Shown here: one piece after another, positions 9,837-19,728 of the stretch
Layout of the letters: every line of letters begins with the position of its first letter
Position numbering within the stretch: position 1 is the first letter of the stretch
Assembly (NCBI RefSeq): GCF_900142385.1
Contig: NZ_FRAQ01000002.1
Span: forward strand, 62,001-126,000
Source: Marinobacter antarcticus
Lineage (GTDB): Bacteria > Pseudomonadota > Gammaproteobacteria > Pseudomonadales > Oleiphilaceae
DNA length: 64,000 nt
Direction of reading: 5' to 3'
Made by a program: the position numbers and the translations under genes
The notes under the pieces: model-generated
The model's database searches: none
The model's input: the letters and a program-made list of their open reading frames with translations, nothing else
What the model was told of the DNA's origin: nothing

Positions 9837-11316
9837 GGGACATCAGGTAATCGATCAGCAGGGGAACCGGGCGACCGGAGGAGCCTTTGGCTTTGCCGGA
9901 GTGCCATGCGGTACCGGCGATGTCTAAGTGTGCCCAGCGGTATTCCTTGGTGAACCGCGACAGGAAGCAGGCAGCAGTAATGGTGCCGGCCGAGCGACCG
10001 CCGATGTTGGCCATGTCGGCAAAGTTGCTGTCTAGCAGGCTCTGGTACTCATCCCAGAGTGGCAGGCGCCAGGCTTTGTCGCTGGCGCGATCACCGGCGG
10101 CCAGCAGTTCGTTGGCAAGCTCGTCATTGTTTGCCAGCAGGCCTGTAGCCTCGTGGCCAAGGGCAATAATGCAGGCACCAGTGAGGGTGGCCAGGTCGAT
10201 CACCACTTCCGGGTCGAACTTCTTCACGTAGGTGAGAGCGTCGCACAGAACCAGGCGGCCTTCGGCATCAGTGTTGAGAATTTCAACGGTCTGGCCAGAC
10301 ATAGTGGTCACAATATCGCCCGGGCGCGCGGCATTGCCATCCGGCATGTTTTCAGCGGCAGCGATAACGGCAACCACGTTGATTTTCGGCTGGATCTCCG
10401 CAAGTACCTGCATGGCGCCAAATACCGCTGCGGAGCCGCCCATATCGTATTTCATCTCGTCCATGCCGGCGCCTGGTTTGAGGCTGATACCGCCGGTGTC
10501 GAAGGTGATGCCTTTGCCCACAAGAACGTGAGGTTTGTCTTTTGCTTTGCCGCCCCGGTACTCCATGATAATCAGGCGGGGTGGCTGGGTGCTGCCCTGG
10601 CCGACGGCCAGAAGGGAGTTCATACCCAACTTTTTCATCTGCTTTTCATCAAGGATTTCTGTCTTGATGCAGTCGTGGTCGGCCGCCAGCTTGCTGGCTT
10701 GTTCGGCTAGCCACACGGGGTGGCAGATATTCGGTGGCGTGTTACCCAGGTTGCGGGTGTAATTCATGCCGCGGCCTGTCGCCAGTCCCAGGTTGAACGC
10801 TTCTTTCTGGGCCTTGCCAGTGTCTGAAGCGGCCACCAGAATTTTGTTGAGTTTGCGCGCGGCCGGCTTTTCGCTCTTGAAGTCGCTGAATAAGTAAAGC
10901 TGGTCTTCCAGTGTGCGGCCGATCAGGCTGAGTTTTGCCGGTTCCGAGCCCAGGTTTTCGGCGCCGGTCAGCGCAGTGTCTGCCAGGTTGATAAGTACGC
11001 TTTTTGAAGGGCCATCCTTGAGGGCGCCCGTCATTGCGATCAGCGCCTTGCGGAAGTTGGCGCTATTGCGGTCGGTGTCCTTCCCGGTACCGACAATAAG
11101 TAGCCGGCTCCACTGCTGGTCGCTGAGCGGAATCATGCTGGTCTCTGCATTTTTGCCACTGATATCCCCGGCTTTCTGGAGTTTGCTTATCAGTCCTCCC
11201 AATGCGCCGTCCACCTCAGTAGTAGAGGCTGGCCAGTCGCCTTTTTCTGGCAGGGCGACGACCAGACAGTCGGCTTTGGTGCTTGCAATGGCTTTACTGT
11301 TGAGGCTGAAGTTCAT
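9826..11316 (-). CDS. pepA: Leucyl aminopeptidase (M17, PepA)
   Basis: Dimetal cytoplasmic aminopeptidase; in E. coli PepA also binds DNA in Xer recombination. The M17 signature NTDAEGRLVLCDAL, the metal- and substrate-binding segment VGKGITFDTGGISLKPG, and NIGGRSAGTITAACFL are all present. The start ATG at 11316 has an AGGAG ribosome binding site; length is 496 residues, typical. First gene of the pepA-holC-valS group and divergent from lptF with about 250 bases between the starts. Confidence 0.97.
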   Translation of the reverse strand: MNFSLNSKAIASTKADCLVVALPEKGDWPASTTEVDGALGGLISKLQKAGDISGKNAETSMIPLSDQQWSRLLIVGTGKDTDRNSANFRKALIAMTGALKDGPSKSVLINLADTALTGAENLGSEPAKLSLIGRTLEDQLYLFSDFKSEKPAARKLNKILVAASDTGKAQKEAFNLGLATGRGMNYTRNLGNTPPNICHPVWLAEQASKLAADHDCIKTEILDEKQMKKLGMNSLLAVGQGSTQPPRLIIMEYRGGKAKDKPHVLVGKGITFDTGGISLKPGAGMDEMKYDMGGSAAVFGAMQVLAEIQPKINVVAVIAAAENMPDGNAARPGDIVTTMSGQTVEILNTDAEGRLVLCDALTYVKKFDPEVVIDLATLTGACIIALGHEATGLLANNDELANELLAAGDRASDKAWRLPLWDEYQSLLDSNFADMANIGGRSAGTITAACFLSRFTKEYRWAHLDIAGTAWHSGKAKGSSGRPVPLLIDYLMSHAG

Positions 11317-11564
11317 GAAAACTCCTGTTGGTTGTCCGGGGAGGCCGCAGTTGTTGGCGGCGAGAATGATTTGTTCTGACTCCCCAAGCATTGGGGCTTG
11401 CGGGCGGATTATCAAGCAGGGAGAGCAGGTTAGTTCGCTTTACCGGCACATAATCTGTCGTGGCCTTAACATCTCGGCACTGTCATTCAGCCCCGAGGTT
11501 ACATAGAATACGCGCAGTTTTCCTATTCCTCCATGTTCCGGTTTACACGGGCAGAGAAACCGTT

Positions 11565-12668
11565 TTGAGCATTATTTTCCGCTATCTCATACGTCAGGTT
11601 ATGGTCAGCATGGTTGCCGTTTCAGGCATCCTTCTGCTGGTGTTCATGAGCGGGCGTTTTATTAAATATCTGGCCGGTGCCGCTGAGGGTAAGATTGCCC
11701 CCGGCGTGCTGTTTGAAATCATGGCCTACCGTTTTCCCGGGTTTCTTGAGCTCATCCTGCCTCTGGGGCTGTTCATTGGCATATTGCTCGCCTACGGGCG
11801 TATGTACCTGGAAAGTGAAATGACCGTTCTCTTCGCCTGTGGCGTCAGCGATCGCCAGCTGCTTTCAAAAACCCTGATGGGCAGTCTGGTTGTGATGCTG
11901 ATTGTTGGGAGCATGAGCCTGGTGATTTCGCCCTGGGGCATGAAGCAGGTTGAGAATATTTTTGCCGAACAGGCCAAGGTGACGGAGTTCGAATTGCTCG
12001 CCCCGGGTCGTTTTCAGAAGCTTTCGTCGGGTGGGCGAGTGACCTATACCGAGGCCCTCAGTGATGACAAGCGTCGCCTTGAAGGTGTGTTTATCGCCGA
12101 GTATGGCCGTGACGGAACAGGCGTGAGCATTATTACCGCCGATTCCGGATCCCAGTTGATTGATGAGGAAACCGGCAGCCGGTTCCTCATCCTGGAAAAC
12201 GGTGCCCGCTTCGACGGGGTAGCCGGCAAACTGGACTATCAGATTACCGGTTTCGAGGCCTATGGTCTGAAGATTCGCAGTGGCAGCAGCGGTGATGTTG
12301 AGCTGGATAAGGCCGTTACAACCGGCCAGCTGATGCGTTCGGATGACCCCCGAGATCGTGCGTTGCTGCACTGGCGTTTTTCATTACCACTGATTGTTCC
12401 GATTGTGACGTTGCTGGCGGTTCGGCTCAGCCGTGTAAACCCCCGGCAGGGCCGGTTCTTCCACCTTCTGCCGGCCATGTTGGTCTACGTTGCCTACCTT
12501 GGACTGTTGATTGTTGCCCGTGATGCGATGTCGGAAGGCAAGGTGCCTGAATGGATCGGCATGCTTTGGGTGCACGCTATTTTCCTTGCTCTTGGCCTCT
12601 GGCTGCAGTTTGGCCCAGCCTGGCTTCATAAAAGAAAGGTGAAGCGCGAAGGAGCTGCCCATGCGTAA
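11565..12668 (+). CDS. lptF: LptF, LPS export ABC transporter permease
   Basis: One of two permeases that, with the LptB ATPase, lift LPS from the inner membrane to the periplasmic bridge. I chose TTG at 11565, giving 367 residues beginning with SIIFRYLIRQVMVSMVAV as in known LptF; longer upstream frames lack support and no strong ribosome binding site is visible. Three N-terminal membrane segments, a periplasmic beta-jellyroll region (about 130-260) and three C-terminal membrane segments fit the family. Overlaps lptG by 8 bases. Confidence 0.94.
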   Translation: MSIIFRYLIRQVMVSMVAVSGILLLVFMSGRFIKYLAGAAEGKIAPGVLFEIMAYRFPGFLELILPLGLFIGILLAYGRMYLESEMTVLFACGVSDRQLLSKTLMGSLVVMLIVGSMSLVISPWGMKQVENIFAEQAKVTEFELLAPGRFQKLSSGGRVTYTEALSDDKRRLEGVFIAEYGRDGTGVSIITADSGSQLIDEETGSRFLILENGARFDGVAGKLDYQITGFEAYGLKIRSGSSGDVELDKAVTTGQLMRSDDPRDRALLHWRFSLPLIVPIVTLLAVRLSRVNPRQGRFFHLLPAMLVYVAYLGLLIVARDAMSEGKVPEWIGMLWVHAIFLALGLWLQFGPAWLHKRKVKREGAAHA

Positions 12669-13722
12669 AATTGATCACTATGTGATGCGCAATGTTGGCG
12701 GGGCTATGCTCCTGGTGATGGTTGTAGTGCTGTCTCTGGACCTGATCTTCGCCTTCGTTGCTGAGCTGGACGACACCCGGAACAACTACCAGATTCTGGA
12801 TGCGCTCTGGTTCGTGGTTCTTACGTTACCGCGCCGGATATACGACTATCTGCCGCTGGGCGCCTTTATGGGCTGCCTGGTCGGGCTTGGCGCAATGGCC
12901 AGCTCATCAGAGCTCACAGTGATTCGCGCAGCCGGTGTTTCTATCAAGCGGGTTGTCTGGTCGGCAATGAAGCCGGCGCTGGTGATTGTGCTGGCTGGTG
13001 TTCTTATCGGTGAATACCTGGCACCCCCAGCGGAGCGGGCTGCCCAGAGCTATAAAGCGGTTGCTCTCGGTGCTGGTCAGAATGTAGCCGCGGCTCATGG
13101 GGTGTGGCACCGCGAAGGCAATGTCTTCATGCACCTTAACGCGGTACAACCAAATGGAGTGCTACACGGTATTTCTCTGTTCCGTTTTAACGATCAGCGG
13201 GAGTTGATGGCTGCCAGCTTTGCAGAGCGGGCGATCTACCAGGGCGATTACTGGTTGTTGGAAAACTCTACCACCACGCGCCTTGAGGGTGACTCAACGA
13301 GCCGCGAGAATCATAAGTCTCTGCGCTGGGATACCGGTCTTTCGCCGGACGTACTGAGTGTGCTGATCGTTAAGCCGGAAAACCTTTCAATGACTGGCCT
13401 GTACACCTACGCCAGCTATCTTGGCGATCAGGAACTAAACGCCTCTCAATACTGGCTAGCCTTCTGGAAGAAAGCTCTGATGCCGCTGGGAACCGGGGTG
13501 ATGGTGCTGGTCGCGATTTCCTTTATATTCGGGCCGTTGCGCTCGGTCACTATGGGTTTTCGTGTGTTTACCGGCCTGCTCGTGGGGCTTCTGTTTAAAT
13601 ACATGCAGGATCTGCTGGGCCCCATGAGCCTGGTTTACGGGTTTAACCCGGTTCTTGCGATTCTTGTGCCGATTGCGATTAGTGCGGTATTCGGTGCAGT
13701 ACTGATGCGCCGGGCTGGTTAG
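12661..13722 (+). CDS. lptG: LptG, LPS export ABC transporter permease
   Basis: Partner of LptF in the LptB2FG extractor. The ATG lies inside the end of lptF (8-base overlap), implying coupled translation. The 353-residue protein begins with MRKIDHYVMRNVGGAMLLVM, a typical LptG N-terminus, and has six predicted membrane segments: about 12-32, 63-80, 98-122 and three after residue 270, flanking a periplasmic domain. Convergent with the RDD gene downstream; only 17 bases separate them. Confidence 0.95.
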   Translation: MRKIDHYVMRNVGGAMLLVMVVVLSLDLIFAFVAELDDTRNNYQILDALWFVVLTLPRRIYDYLPLGAFMGCLVGLGAMASSSELTVIRAAGVSIKRVVWSAMKPALVIVLAGVLIGEYLAPPAERAAQSYKAVALGAGQNVAAAHGVWHREGNVFMHLNAVQPNGVLHGISLFRFNDQRELMAASFAERAIYQGDYWLLENSTTTRLEGDSTSRENHKSLRWDTGLSPDVLSVLIVKPENLSMTGLYTYASYLGDQELNASQYWLAFWKKALMPLGTGVMVLVAISFIFGPLRSVTMGFRVFTGLLVGLLFKYMQDLLGPMSLVYGFNPVLAILVPIAISAVFGAVLMRRAG

Positions 13723-13739
13723 CATTCTGATGTCTTGGC

Positions 13740-14279
13740 TCAGCCCGCTTTCGTTTTTTTGTGCAGGGCTACGACGACGCTATCTGACAACCTGTCTGTT
13801 ACTGAAAGCCCGTTTACTGGAAAGAACAGCGCAATCATCGCCGGAATACTCAGGAACAGTGTCGCGGAGCCGAGGTAGTAGCCTGCCAGCAGGGCCAGAA
13901 AAAATACGGCAGCAGCGGTAACATAACGGAGAAGCGCCTGGCTCCAGCTTACGGTGGAACCGTCCAGATTTTCGATGCGTATGCGCCATACCTGCATGCC
14001 AAGTGTTTGCCCGATGCGTGTCCAGAAGTAGGCGAAGAACAGGTACATCACCAGAAACAGTACGAACGTCAGGCCGGGGTCTCCGGATAACTGGCCCGCT
14101 TCCGCTTTTTGTTCGAGACGATCCCAGCCCGTAATCCAGCCGGTTATCATGGTGTACGCCCAAGTGGTAACCAGAAGTACCGCAATGCTGATCAGGCCGT
14201 CGTAAACAATGGCCAGTAGTCGTTTGAGAAATGTTGCTGGAGGAAGTAATTCATCAGCGGCGTGGAAGCGACGGGGCAT
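13740..14279 (-). CDS. RDD family membrane protein
   Basis: 179 residues from ATG at 14279, which has AGGAG five bases upstream; longer frames to 14345 are unlikely. The N-terminal PATFLKRLLAIVYDGLISIAV carries the R...D pattern of RDD domains, and TRIGQTLGMQVWRIRI is the second signature. Membrane segments lie near residues 20-45, 80-100 and 125-160. Transport roles such as Na+/H+ exchange have been proposed for some members; function here is unknown. In Pseudomonas-related genomes an RDD gene often sits beside lptFG. Confidence 0.88.
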   Translation of the reverse strand: MPRRFHAADELLPPATFLKRLLAIVYDGLISIAVLLVTTWAYTMITGWITGWDRLEQKAEAGQLSGDPGLTFVLFLVMYLFFAYFWTRIGQTLGMQVWRIRIENLDGSTVSWSQALLRYVTAAAVFFLALLAGYYLGSATLFLSIPAMIALFFPVNGLSVTDRLSDSVVVALHKKTKAG

Positions 14280-14419
14280 GGGGTCTCCTGTGTGTTTCAC
14301 GTTTTTCCTGTACTCGGCGTGTGCTAGAGTAGCCGATTTGCACACGCATGTAAGTATTCGTATTCAATCGCGGATCCGGCCGTTTCATGGCGGGATTTCT
14401 GGAAAGGTATCAAAGGGCT

Positions 14420-17050
14420 ATGAAAACCGCTGAGTTGCGACAGGCATTTCTCGATTATTTCAGACAGCAAGGTCACTCCATTGTTTCAAGCAGCTCGCTG
14501 GTGCCGGCGGATGATCCGACACTGCTGTTTACCAATGCGGGAATGAACCAGTTCAAAGACGTATTCCTTGGCCGTGAGGAACGCGACTACAACCGCGCAA
14601 CCAGCTCCCAGAAATGCGTCCGTGCTGGCGGTAAGCACAACGACCTGGAAAATGTCGGTTACACCGCTCGTCACCACACGTTTTTTGAAATGCTGGGTAA
14701 CTTCAGCTTTGGTGACTACTTCAAACGTGAAGCAATCAACTATGCGTGGACGTTCCTGACCGGAGAGCCGTGGCTTAACCTGCCTTCTGAAAAGTTGTGG
14801 GTGACGGTCTACGCCGACGATGATGAAGCCTACGATATCTGGAATAAAGAAGTGGGCGTGCCGGCGGATCGCATTGTCCGTATCGGAGACAACGGCGGCG
14901 CTCGCTATGCGTCAGATAACTTCTGGCAGATGGGCGATACCGGACCTTGCGGCCCCTGCACCGAAATTTTCTACGACCATGGCCCGGATGTAGCCGGCGG
15001 CCCTCCCGGAAGTCCAGAAGAGGATGGCGATCGTTATATTGAGATCTGGAACGTGGTCTTCATGCAGTACAACCGCACCGCCGATGGTGAAATGCTCAAT
15101 CTGCCGAAGCCCTCCGTTGATACGGGCATGGGGTTGGAGCGGGTTACGGCTGTTCTGCAGGGCGTACACAGCAACTACGAAATCGACCTCTTCGACGATC
15201 TGCTGAAGGCCGCTTCCACTTTACTTGGCGGCGCTGCAACCACCGAGGCCAGTCTGCGCGTGGTTGCCGACCATATCCGCTCCTGTGCGTTCCTGATTTC
15301 CGACGGTGTAATGCCTTCAAATGAAGGTCGTGGTTTTGTACTGCGGCGTATCATTCGTCGTGCAGCCCGTCACGGCAACAAGTTGGGCGCTACAGGCCCG
15401 TTCTTCTACAAGTTAACCGGCGCTTTGGTTGAATTGATGGGGGAGGCTTTTCCGCAACTGGTCAGCAGCCGAAAGCAGATCGAGAGAGTTCTGCTGCAGG
15501 AAGAAGAGCAATTTGTAAAAACTCTGGACAAAGGTCTGCGCCTGCTTGAGCAGGACATTGCTGACCTGAAAGGCGATGTCATTCCAGGGGAAACCATCTT
15601 CGCGCTGTATGATACCTACGGTTTTCCCGTGGATCTCACCAACGACATAGCCCGTGAGCGTGGTCTGACGCTGGATTATGAAGGCTATGAAAAAGCCATG
15701 GAGAACCAGCGTGAGCGGGCCAGGGCGGCCAGCAAATTTGGTATGGATTACAACGCAGCCGGCCTTGGCATTGATGGCAAAACCGAATTTACCGGCTACG
15801 ATCAGATTGATGGCCACGAGCGCATCCGTGCTGTGATCGTTAACGGCGAACAGAAAACGGCAGAGGCCGGTGATGAAGCGGTTGTGGTGCTCGAACGCAC
15901 ACCTTTTTATGCTGAGTCCGGTGGTCAGGTAGGTGATACCGGGTTACTGACCTGGAGTGGCGGTCGGTTCAAGGTAACCGATACCCGCAAAGACGGCGAT
16001 AACCACCTGCATGTGGGCACTCTCATAGAGGGTGAGCTGTTCCCGGGCCTGGAAGTGGATGCACGTATTGATCACGCCCGCCGCGATCGGACTCGGCGCA
16101 ATCACTCTGCCACGCACCTGCTGCATGCAGCATTGCGCAAAGTGCTGGGCGAGCATGTTGGACAGAAGGGCTCACTGGTTGATCCCGACAAGTTGCGTTT
16201 CGACTTTTCGCACTTCGAGGCAGTTACGCCGGAGCAGCTGAAAGAAATCGAGCGCCAGGTAAATGAGCAGATTCTCGGCAACACGGCGGTGCAGACCGAC
16301 ATTACTGATATGGAGCAGGCGCAGGAGAAAGGCGCCATGGCTTTGTTCGGTGAAAAGTACGGCGACGTTGTCCGCGTATTGAGTATGGGTGCGGATAGCT
16401 ACTCTGTTGAGTTGTGTGGTGGTACTCATGTTGGGCGTACCGGTGATATCGGTCTGTTTCGCATCACATCGGAGAGCGGTATTTCTTCCGGCGTTCGCCG
16501 TATTGAGGCGGTTACCGGCTTTGGTGCGCTTGAGTGGGTGGATGATACCGAGCGCACTTTGCGCGAAGCGGCCCGCCTGGTAAAAGGCAGCCGGGAAACG
16601 GTTATCGATAAGGTTCAGCAGACCATTGAGCGCAACCGGCAGCTCGAGAAGGACATCGATGCGCTGAAGGCAAAGCTTGCCAGTTCGGCAGGAAGTGACC
16701 TTGCCGACTCTGCGGTAGAAGTCGCCGGCCTGAAAGTGGTTGCGGCTGAGCTTGAAGGTGCAGATCGCAAGGCGCTTATGGAAACCGCTGACCAGCTCAA
16801 AAACAAGCTGGGTGAGGGCGTAGTTGTGCTTGCCAGCGTTGATGACGGAAAGGTGACCCTTGTTGCGGGTGTGACAAAATCCGCAACGGGCAGAATCAAG
16901 GCGGGTGATCTGATGAAGCATCTGGCTGGTTTGGTTGATGGCAAAGGCGGTGGCCGGCCCGATATGGCTCAGGGCGGTGGCAGCGATCCTTCGAAGCTGG
17001 CGGAAGCCCTTGCCGGCGTGCCGGCGTGGGTTGAGAAAAATATCGCTTAA
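14420..17050 (+). CDS. alaS: Alanyl-tRNA synthetase
   Basis: Charges tRNA-Ala and edits mischarged Ser/Gly. Start ATG 14420 ([14 protein letters not shown]) matches the family; ATG at 14387 would add 11 residues. The 876-residue product has the class II catalytic core with [15 protein letters not shown], the editing-domain zinc motif [16 protein letters not shown] with [13 protein letters not shown], and the C-terminal domain ending in a Gly-rich segment ([12 protein letters not shown]). Followed by lysC, csrA and tRNA genes, an order conserved in many gammaproteobacteria. Confidence 0.98.
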   Translation: MKTAELRQAFLDYFRQQGHSIVSSSSLVPADDPTLLFTNAGMNQFKDVFLGREERDYNRATSSQKCVRAGGKHNDLENVGYTARHHTFFEMLGNFSFGDYFKREAINYAWTFLTGEPWLNLPSEKLWVTVYADDDEAYDIWNKEVGVPADRIVRIGDNGGARYASDNFWQMGDTGPCGPCTEIFYDHGPDVAGGPPGSPEEDGDRYIEIWNVVFMQYNRTADGEMLNLPKPSVDTGMGLERVTAVLQGVHSNYEIDLFDDLLKAASTLLGGAATTEASLRVVADHIRSCAFLISDGVMPSNEGRGFVLRRIIRRAARHGNKLGATGPFFYKLTGALVELMGEAFPQLVSSRKQIERVLLQEEEQFVKTLDKGLRLLEQDIADLKGDVIPGETIFALYDTYGFPVDLTNDIARERGLTLDYEGYEKAMENQRERARAASKFGMDYNAAGLGIDGKTEFTGYDQIDGHERIRAVIVNGEQKTAEAGDEAVVVLERTPFYAESGGQVGDTGLLTWSGGRFKVTDTRKDGDNHLHVGTLIEGELFPGLEVDARIDHARRDRTRRNHSATHLLHAALRKVLGEHVGQKGSLVDPDKLRFDFSHFEAVTPEQLKEIERQVNEQILGNTAVQTDITDMEQAQEKGAMALFGEKYGDVVRVLSMGADSYSVELCGGTHVGRTGDIGLFRITSESGISSGVRRIEAVTGFGALEWVDDTERTLREAARLVKGSRETVIDKVQQTIERNRQLEKDIDALKAKLASSAGSDLADSAVEVAGLKVVAAELEGADRKALMETADQLKNKLGEGVVVLASVDDGKVTLVAGVTKSATGRIKAGDLMKHLAGLVDGKGGGRPDMAQGGGSDPSKLAEALAGVPAWVEKNIA

Positions 17051-17065
17051 GCAACTGTTTTTCTG

Positions 17066-17104
17066 AAGCGGTCGGGGTTTATAATTCTGGCCGCTTGTTT
17101 TTTG
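17066..17104 (+). terminator. Possible terminator after alaS, with embedded TATAAT
   Basis: AAGCGG at 17066-17071 pairs with CCGCTT at 17091-17096 and a T-rich run follows to 17104. The 19-base loop contains TATAAT at 17080-17085, which could instead be the -10 box of a lysC promoter; no clear -35 was found. The two readings are not exclusive. Confidence 0.4.
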
Positions 17105-17159
17105 ACGGGCAGAGCTTCCCGCTCTGTCACAGATCCCTGATTCAGATATTGGAACGACA

Positions 17160-18398
17160 ATGGCGCTGTTGGTTCAGAAGTTTGGTGGCACCTCGGTAGG
17201 TACAACCGAGCGCATAGAAGCAGTTGCGGAGAAGGTCTGCGGTTTCCGCCGTGAGGGCCACGATATTGTGGTCGTGGTTTCTGCCATGAGTGGCGAAACC
17301 AACCGGTTGATCGCTCTGGCCAACGATATTATGGAAGAGCCTGTTCCCCGTGAGATGGACGTTCTGATCTCAACCGGCGAGCAGGTAACGATCGCTCTGC
17401 TTTCCATGGCGCTGCAGAAGCGCGGTTGTGATGCTCGCTCCTATACCGGATCCCAGGTTCGGATACTCACCGACAATACGCACACCAAGGCCCGTATCAA
17501 ACAGATTGATGAGCAGCGTATGCGTGAAGACCTGAATGCCGGCCGTGTTGTGGTGGTTGCTGGATTTCAGGGCGTAGATGAGAATGGCAATATTACGACT
17601 CTGGGCCGGGGTGGTTCTGACACCACTGCGGTCGCTCTGGCTGCCGCACTGAAGGCAGATGAGTGCCAGATTTATACCGATGTAGACGGCGTTTATACCA
17701 CCGATCCCAGAGTGGTCGATAGTGCCCGCCGTCTGGAGCGCATTACATTCGAAGAAATGATGGAAATGGCGAGCTTGGGCTCCAAAGTGCTCCAGATTCG
17801 TGCCGTAGAATTTGCGGGCAAATACAACGTTCCGTTAAGAGTTCTCTCCAGCTTTCAGGAAGGTGAGGGTACTCTGATTACACTTGAGGAAAATACCGCC
17901 ATGGAACAACCGGTCGTCTCCGGCATCGCTTTTAACCGTGATGAAGCCAAAGTTACGATCTCGGGTGTGCCCGACACCCCGGGTAGCGCATTACGCATTC
18001 TGAAGCCGGTGAGTGATGCCAACATTGATGTGGACATGATTGTCCAGAACGTTGGTGAGGATAACCGGACTGCGTTCACCTTTACCGTTCACCGTAACGA
18101 TTTCAAACGCGCGAAAGAAGTGCTTCAGCGGGTTGCGGACGAGCTGGGTGCCCGTGAAGTCAGTGGTGATAGCAAAATTGCCAAGGTCAGTATTGTCGGC
18201 GTAGGTATGCGCTCTCATGCGGGAGTGGCAACCAAAATGTTTGAGGCACTTTCTGTTGAGGGTATTAATATTCAGATGATTTCCACATCGGAAATCAAGA
18301 TTTCGGTGGTGATTGACGAAAAATATCTTGAGCTTGCGGTTCGTGCTCTTCACAGTGCATTTGAGCTCGACAAGCCTGGGGTAGAAGAAACCTTATAA
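17160..18398 (+). CDS. lysC: Aspartate kinase
   Basis: First step of the lysine, methionine, threonine and diaminopimelate pathway: phosphorylates aspartate. The 412-residue protein starts MALLVQKFGGTSVG (kinase signature) and contains TLGRGGSDTTAVALAAAL and the DVDGVYTTDPR active-site region. Two C-terminal ACT domains (about 265-410) mediate feedback inhibition by lysine and/or threonine. It is a monofunctional, Pseudomonas-type enzyme without a homoserine dehydrogenase domain. Confidence 0.97.
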   Translation: MALLVQKFGGTSVGTTERIEAVAEKVCGFRREGHDIVVVVSAMSGETNRLIALANDIMEEPVPREMDVLISTGEQVTIALLSMALQKRGCDARSYTGSQVRILTDNTHTKARIKQIDEQRMREDLNAGRVVVVAGFQGVDENGNITTLGRGGSDTTAVALAAALKADECQIYTDVDGVYTTDPRVVDSARRLERITFEEMMEMASLGSKVLQIRAVEFAGKYNVPLRVLSSFQEGEGTLITLEENTAMEQPVVSGIAFNRDEAKVTISGVPDTPGSALRILKPVSDANIDVDMIVQNVGEDNRTAFTFTVHRNDFKRAKEVLQRVADELGAREVSGDSKIAKVSIVGVGMRSHAGVATKMFEALSVEGINIQMISTSEIKISVVIDEKYLELAVRALHSAFELDKPGVEETL

Positions 18399-18545
18399 AA
18401 AGAGACCCATTTTCTGGCCTTATGATTGTGTTTGGTCGTATAAAGGGTTTGTGTCGTCTGGTTTACCAGTGTTCTCACTATAAGCGTCGAACTAACTAAA
18501 ATATTACTTGTCGGAACAGGTAGCTCTGGATAGGGAGTAAGGGAT

Positions 18546-18746
18546 ATGTTGATTTTAACTCGCCGTGTTGGCGAAACTCTGATGGTCGGTGATGACGTTA
18601 CAGTCACTGTGCTTGGGGTAAAGGGCAATCAGGTGCGTATTGGCGTAAATGCACCGAAAGAAGTTGCAGTGCACCGGGAAGAAATTTACCAGCGTATCCA
18701 GTCTGAAAAAGGCGTGGATGAGCCGGAGGAGCTTGGCAACAGTTGA
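18546..18746 (+). CDS. csrA: Carbon storage regulator CsrA/RsmA
   Basis: Small RNA-binding translational regulator that binds GGA motifs in mRNA leaders. The 66-residue sequence [20 protein letters not shown]... is nearly canonical, with RNA-contact residues Leu4 and Arg44 ([10 protein letters not shown]). A GGGAGTAAGG ribosome binding site lies at 18533-18543. It sits between lysC and tRNA-Ser as in E. coli and Pseudomonas. CsrA commonly controls motility and mutes its own translation; GGA motifs in its leader are consistent with that but prove nothing. Confidence 0.98.
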   Translation: MLILTRRVGETLMVGDDVTVTVLGVKGNQVRIGVNAPKEVAVHREEIYQRIQSEKGVDEPEELGNS

Positions 18747-18757
18747 GTATTGCAAAA

Positions 18758-18788
18758 GCCCGTTCAGGCAAAACTCGGGCGGTTTTTT
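18758..18788 (+). terminator. Rho-independent terminator after csrA
   Basis: GCCCG at 18758-18762 pairs with CGGGC at 18776-18780, followed after GG by six T at 18783-18788. It lies 11 bases after the csrA stop. Confidence 0.7.
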
Positions 18789-18872
18789 GTATTCAGGGAA
18801 AATGAGGGCTAAAAAAATCTTGTCAACCCTATGAAAACAGAAAAATTATGGTAGTATGCTCCCCGTTCTCAA

Positions 18873-18964
<92 letters not shown>

Positions 18965-19036
18965 TCTTTTAAATAGGAAAGGGAGAACAGGTTGAAGTAG
19001 CGACCAACCACAATAAGTGATTTAAGTGATGAATGT

Positions 19037-19113
19037 GCGGCTGTAGCTCAGCTGGATAGAGTACTCGGCTACGAACCGAGCGGTCGGAGGTTCGAATCCT
19101 CCCAGCCGCACCA
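19037..19113 (+). tRNA. tRNA-Arg (anticodon ACG), copy 1, discriminator A
   Basis: 77 bases including CCA. Acceptor GCGGCTG pairs with CAGCCGC; anticodon ACG in CGGCTACGAACCG, whose A34 is normally converted to inosine by TadA to read CGU/CGC/CGA. The discriminator base before CCA is A. Copy 2 lies 56 bases downstream and is otherwise identical. Confidence 0.97.
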
Positions 19114-19169
19114 CTTTTTGCAATACCCTCTTGAGTAGACTCTGTCTAATCTCGAGAAAAAGATTTTAG

Positions 19170-19246
19170 GCGGCTGTAGCTCAGCTGGATAGAGTACTCG
19201 GCTACGAACCGAGCGGTCGGAGGTTCGAATCCTCCCAGCCGCGCCA
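19170..19246 (+). tRNA. tRNA-Arg (anticodon ACG), copy 2, discriminator G
   Basis: Same as copy 1 through the acceptor stem; the only difference I see is the discriminator base, G instead of A, before the encoded CCA. Arginyl-tRNA synthetase usually tolerates A or G at position 73. A strong terminator follows, so the three tRNAs are probably one transcription unit. Confidence 0.97.
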
Positions 19247-19260
19247 TATCAAACAAAGAA

Positions 19261-19283
19261 CCCCGCCTTGTGCGGGGTTTTTT
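19261..19283 (+). terminator. Rho-independent terminator of the tRNA operon
   Basis: CCCCGC at 19261-19266 and GCGGGG at 19272-19277 form a 6-bp stem around CTTGT, followed by six T. The same hairpin sequence, loop included, is used after oadB at 39854-39875. Confidence 0.9.
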
Positions 19284-19397
19284 GTTTCCTCCCCATTTCT
19301 GCAACGTGGACAGCCGACCCCCGCCCTACTATTTTAAACAGGGGGGGTAGCCCACACTCGCCTCTTTCCTTGTTTACCGGATCATCACCGGTGCTAA

Positions 19398-19634
19398 GTT
19401 CAGGAAAAGGAAGTGTCTTTCTGGCACCGGATTTTCCGTCGTTTCTGGGGGCCGATTCCATGGATGATCGAGATTGCAGCGATCCTTGCATTAAAGGCTC
19501 TGAAGCAGGGGCTGGCCGGAGAGGCGACAGTATTGCGGGAGGGCGAGTATAAAACGGTACCCTTCCGCGAACTGGTGCCCGGGGACGTTATCCGTATCAA
19601 GATTGGCAATGTGATCCTGGCGGATGGTAAATGA
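19398..19634 (+). pseudogene. Relic of a proton-efflux-type P-type ATPase (internally deleted, truncated)
   Basis: The frame after an in-frame stop at 19395 reads VQEKEVSFWHRIFRRFWGPI, then PWMIEIAAILA, then jumps to ALKQGLAGEATVLREGEYKT, VPFRELVPGDVIRIKIGNVILADGK and a stop. Both pieces match the N-terminal membrane entrance and actuator domain of plasma-membrane H+-type P-type ATPases. The roughly 35 residues that should lie between them (second membrane helix and linker) are missing, as is everything after the actuator start (phosphorylation DKTGT site, nucleotide-binding domain, later helices). A small ORF call of 73 residues from GTG 19413 would be non-functional. The rest of 19284-19728 holds nothing else recognisable. 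Confidence 0.8.
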
Positions 19635-19728
19635 TGCAATCAAGGTCCTTACCTATCGCATGTTGCGGCATGAGGGCACAGTTGAGTGACGTTTGAATCA
19701 ATGAATCTGCGATGAGGTGACGAATTTT

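Noticed and set aside
19268..19552. 94-residue plus-strand frame
   Set aside because: It begins in the tRNA-operon terminator and overlaps the ATPase relic in another frame; no sign of coding.
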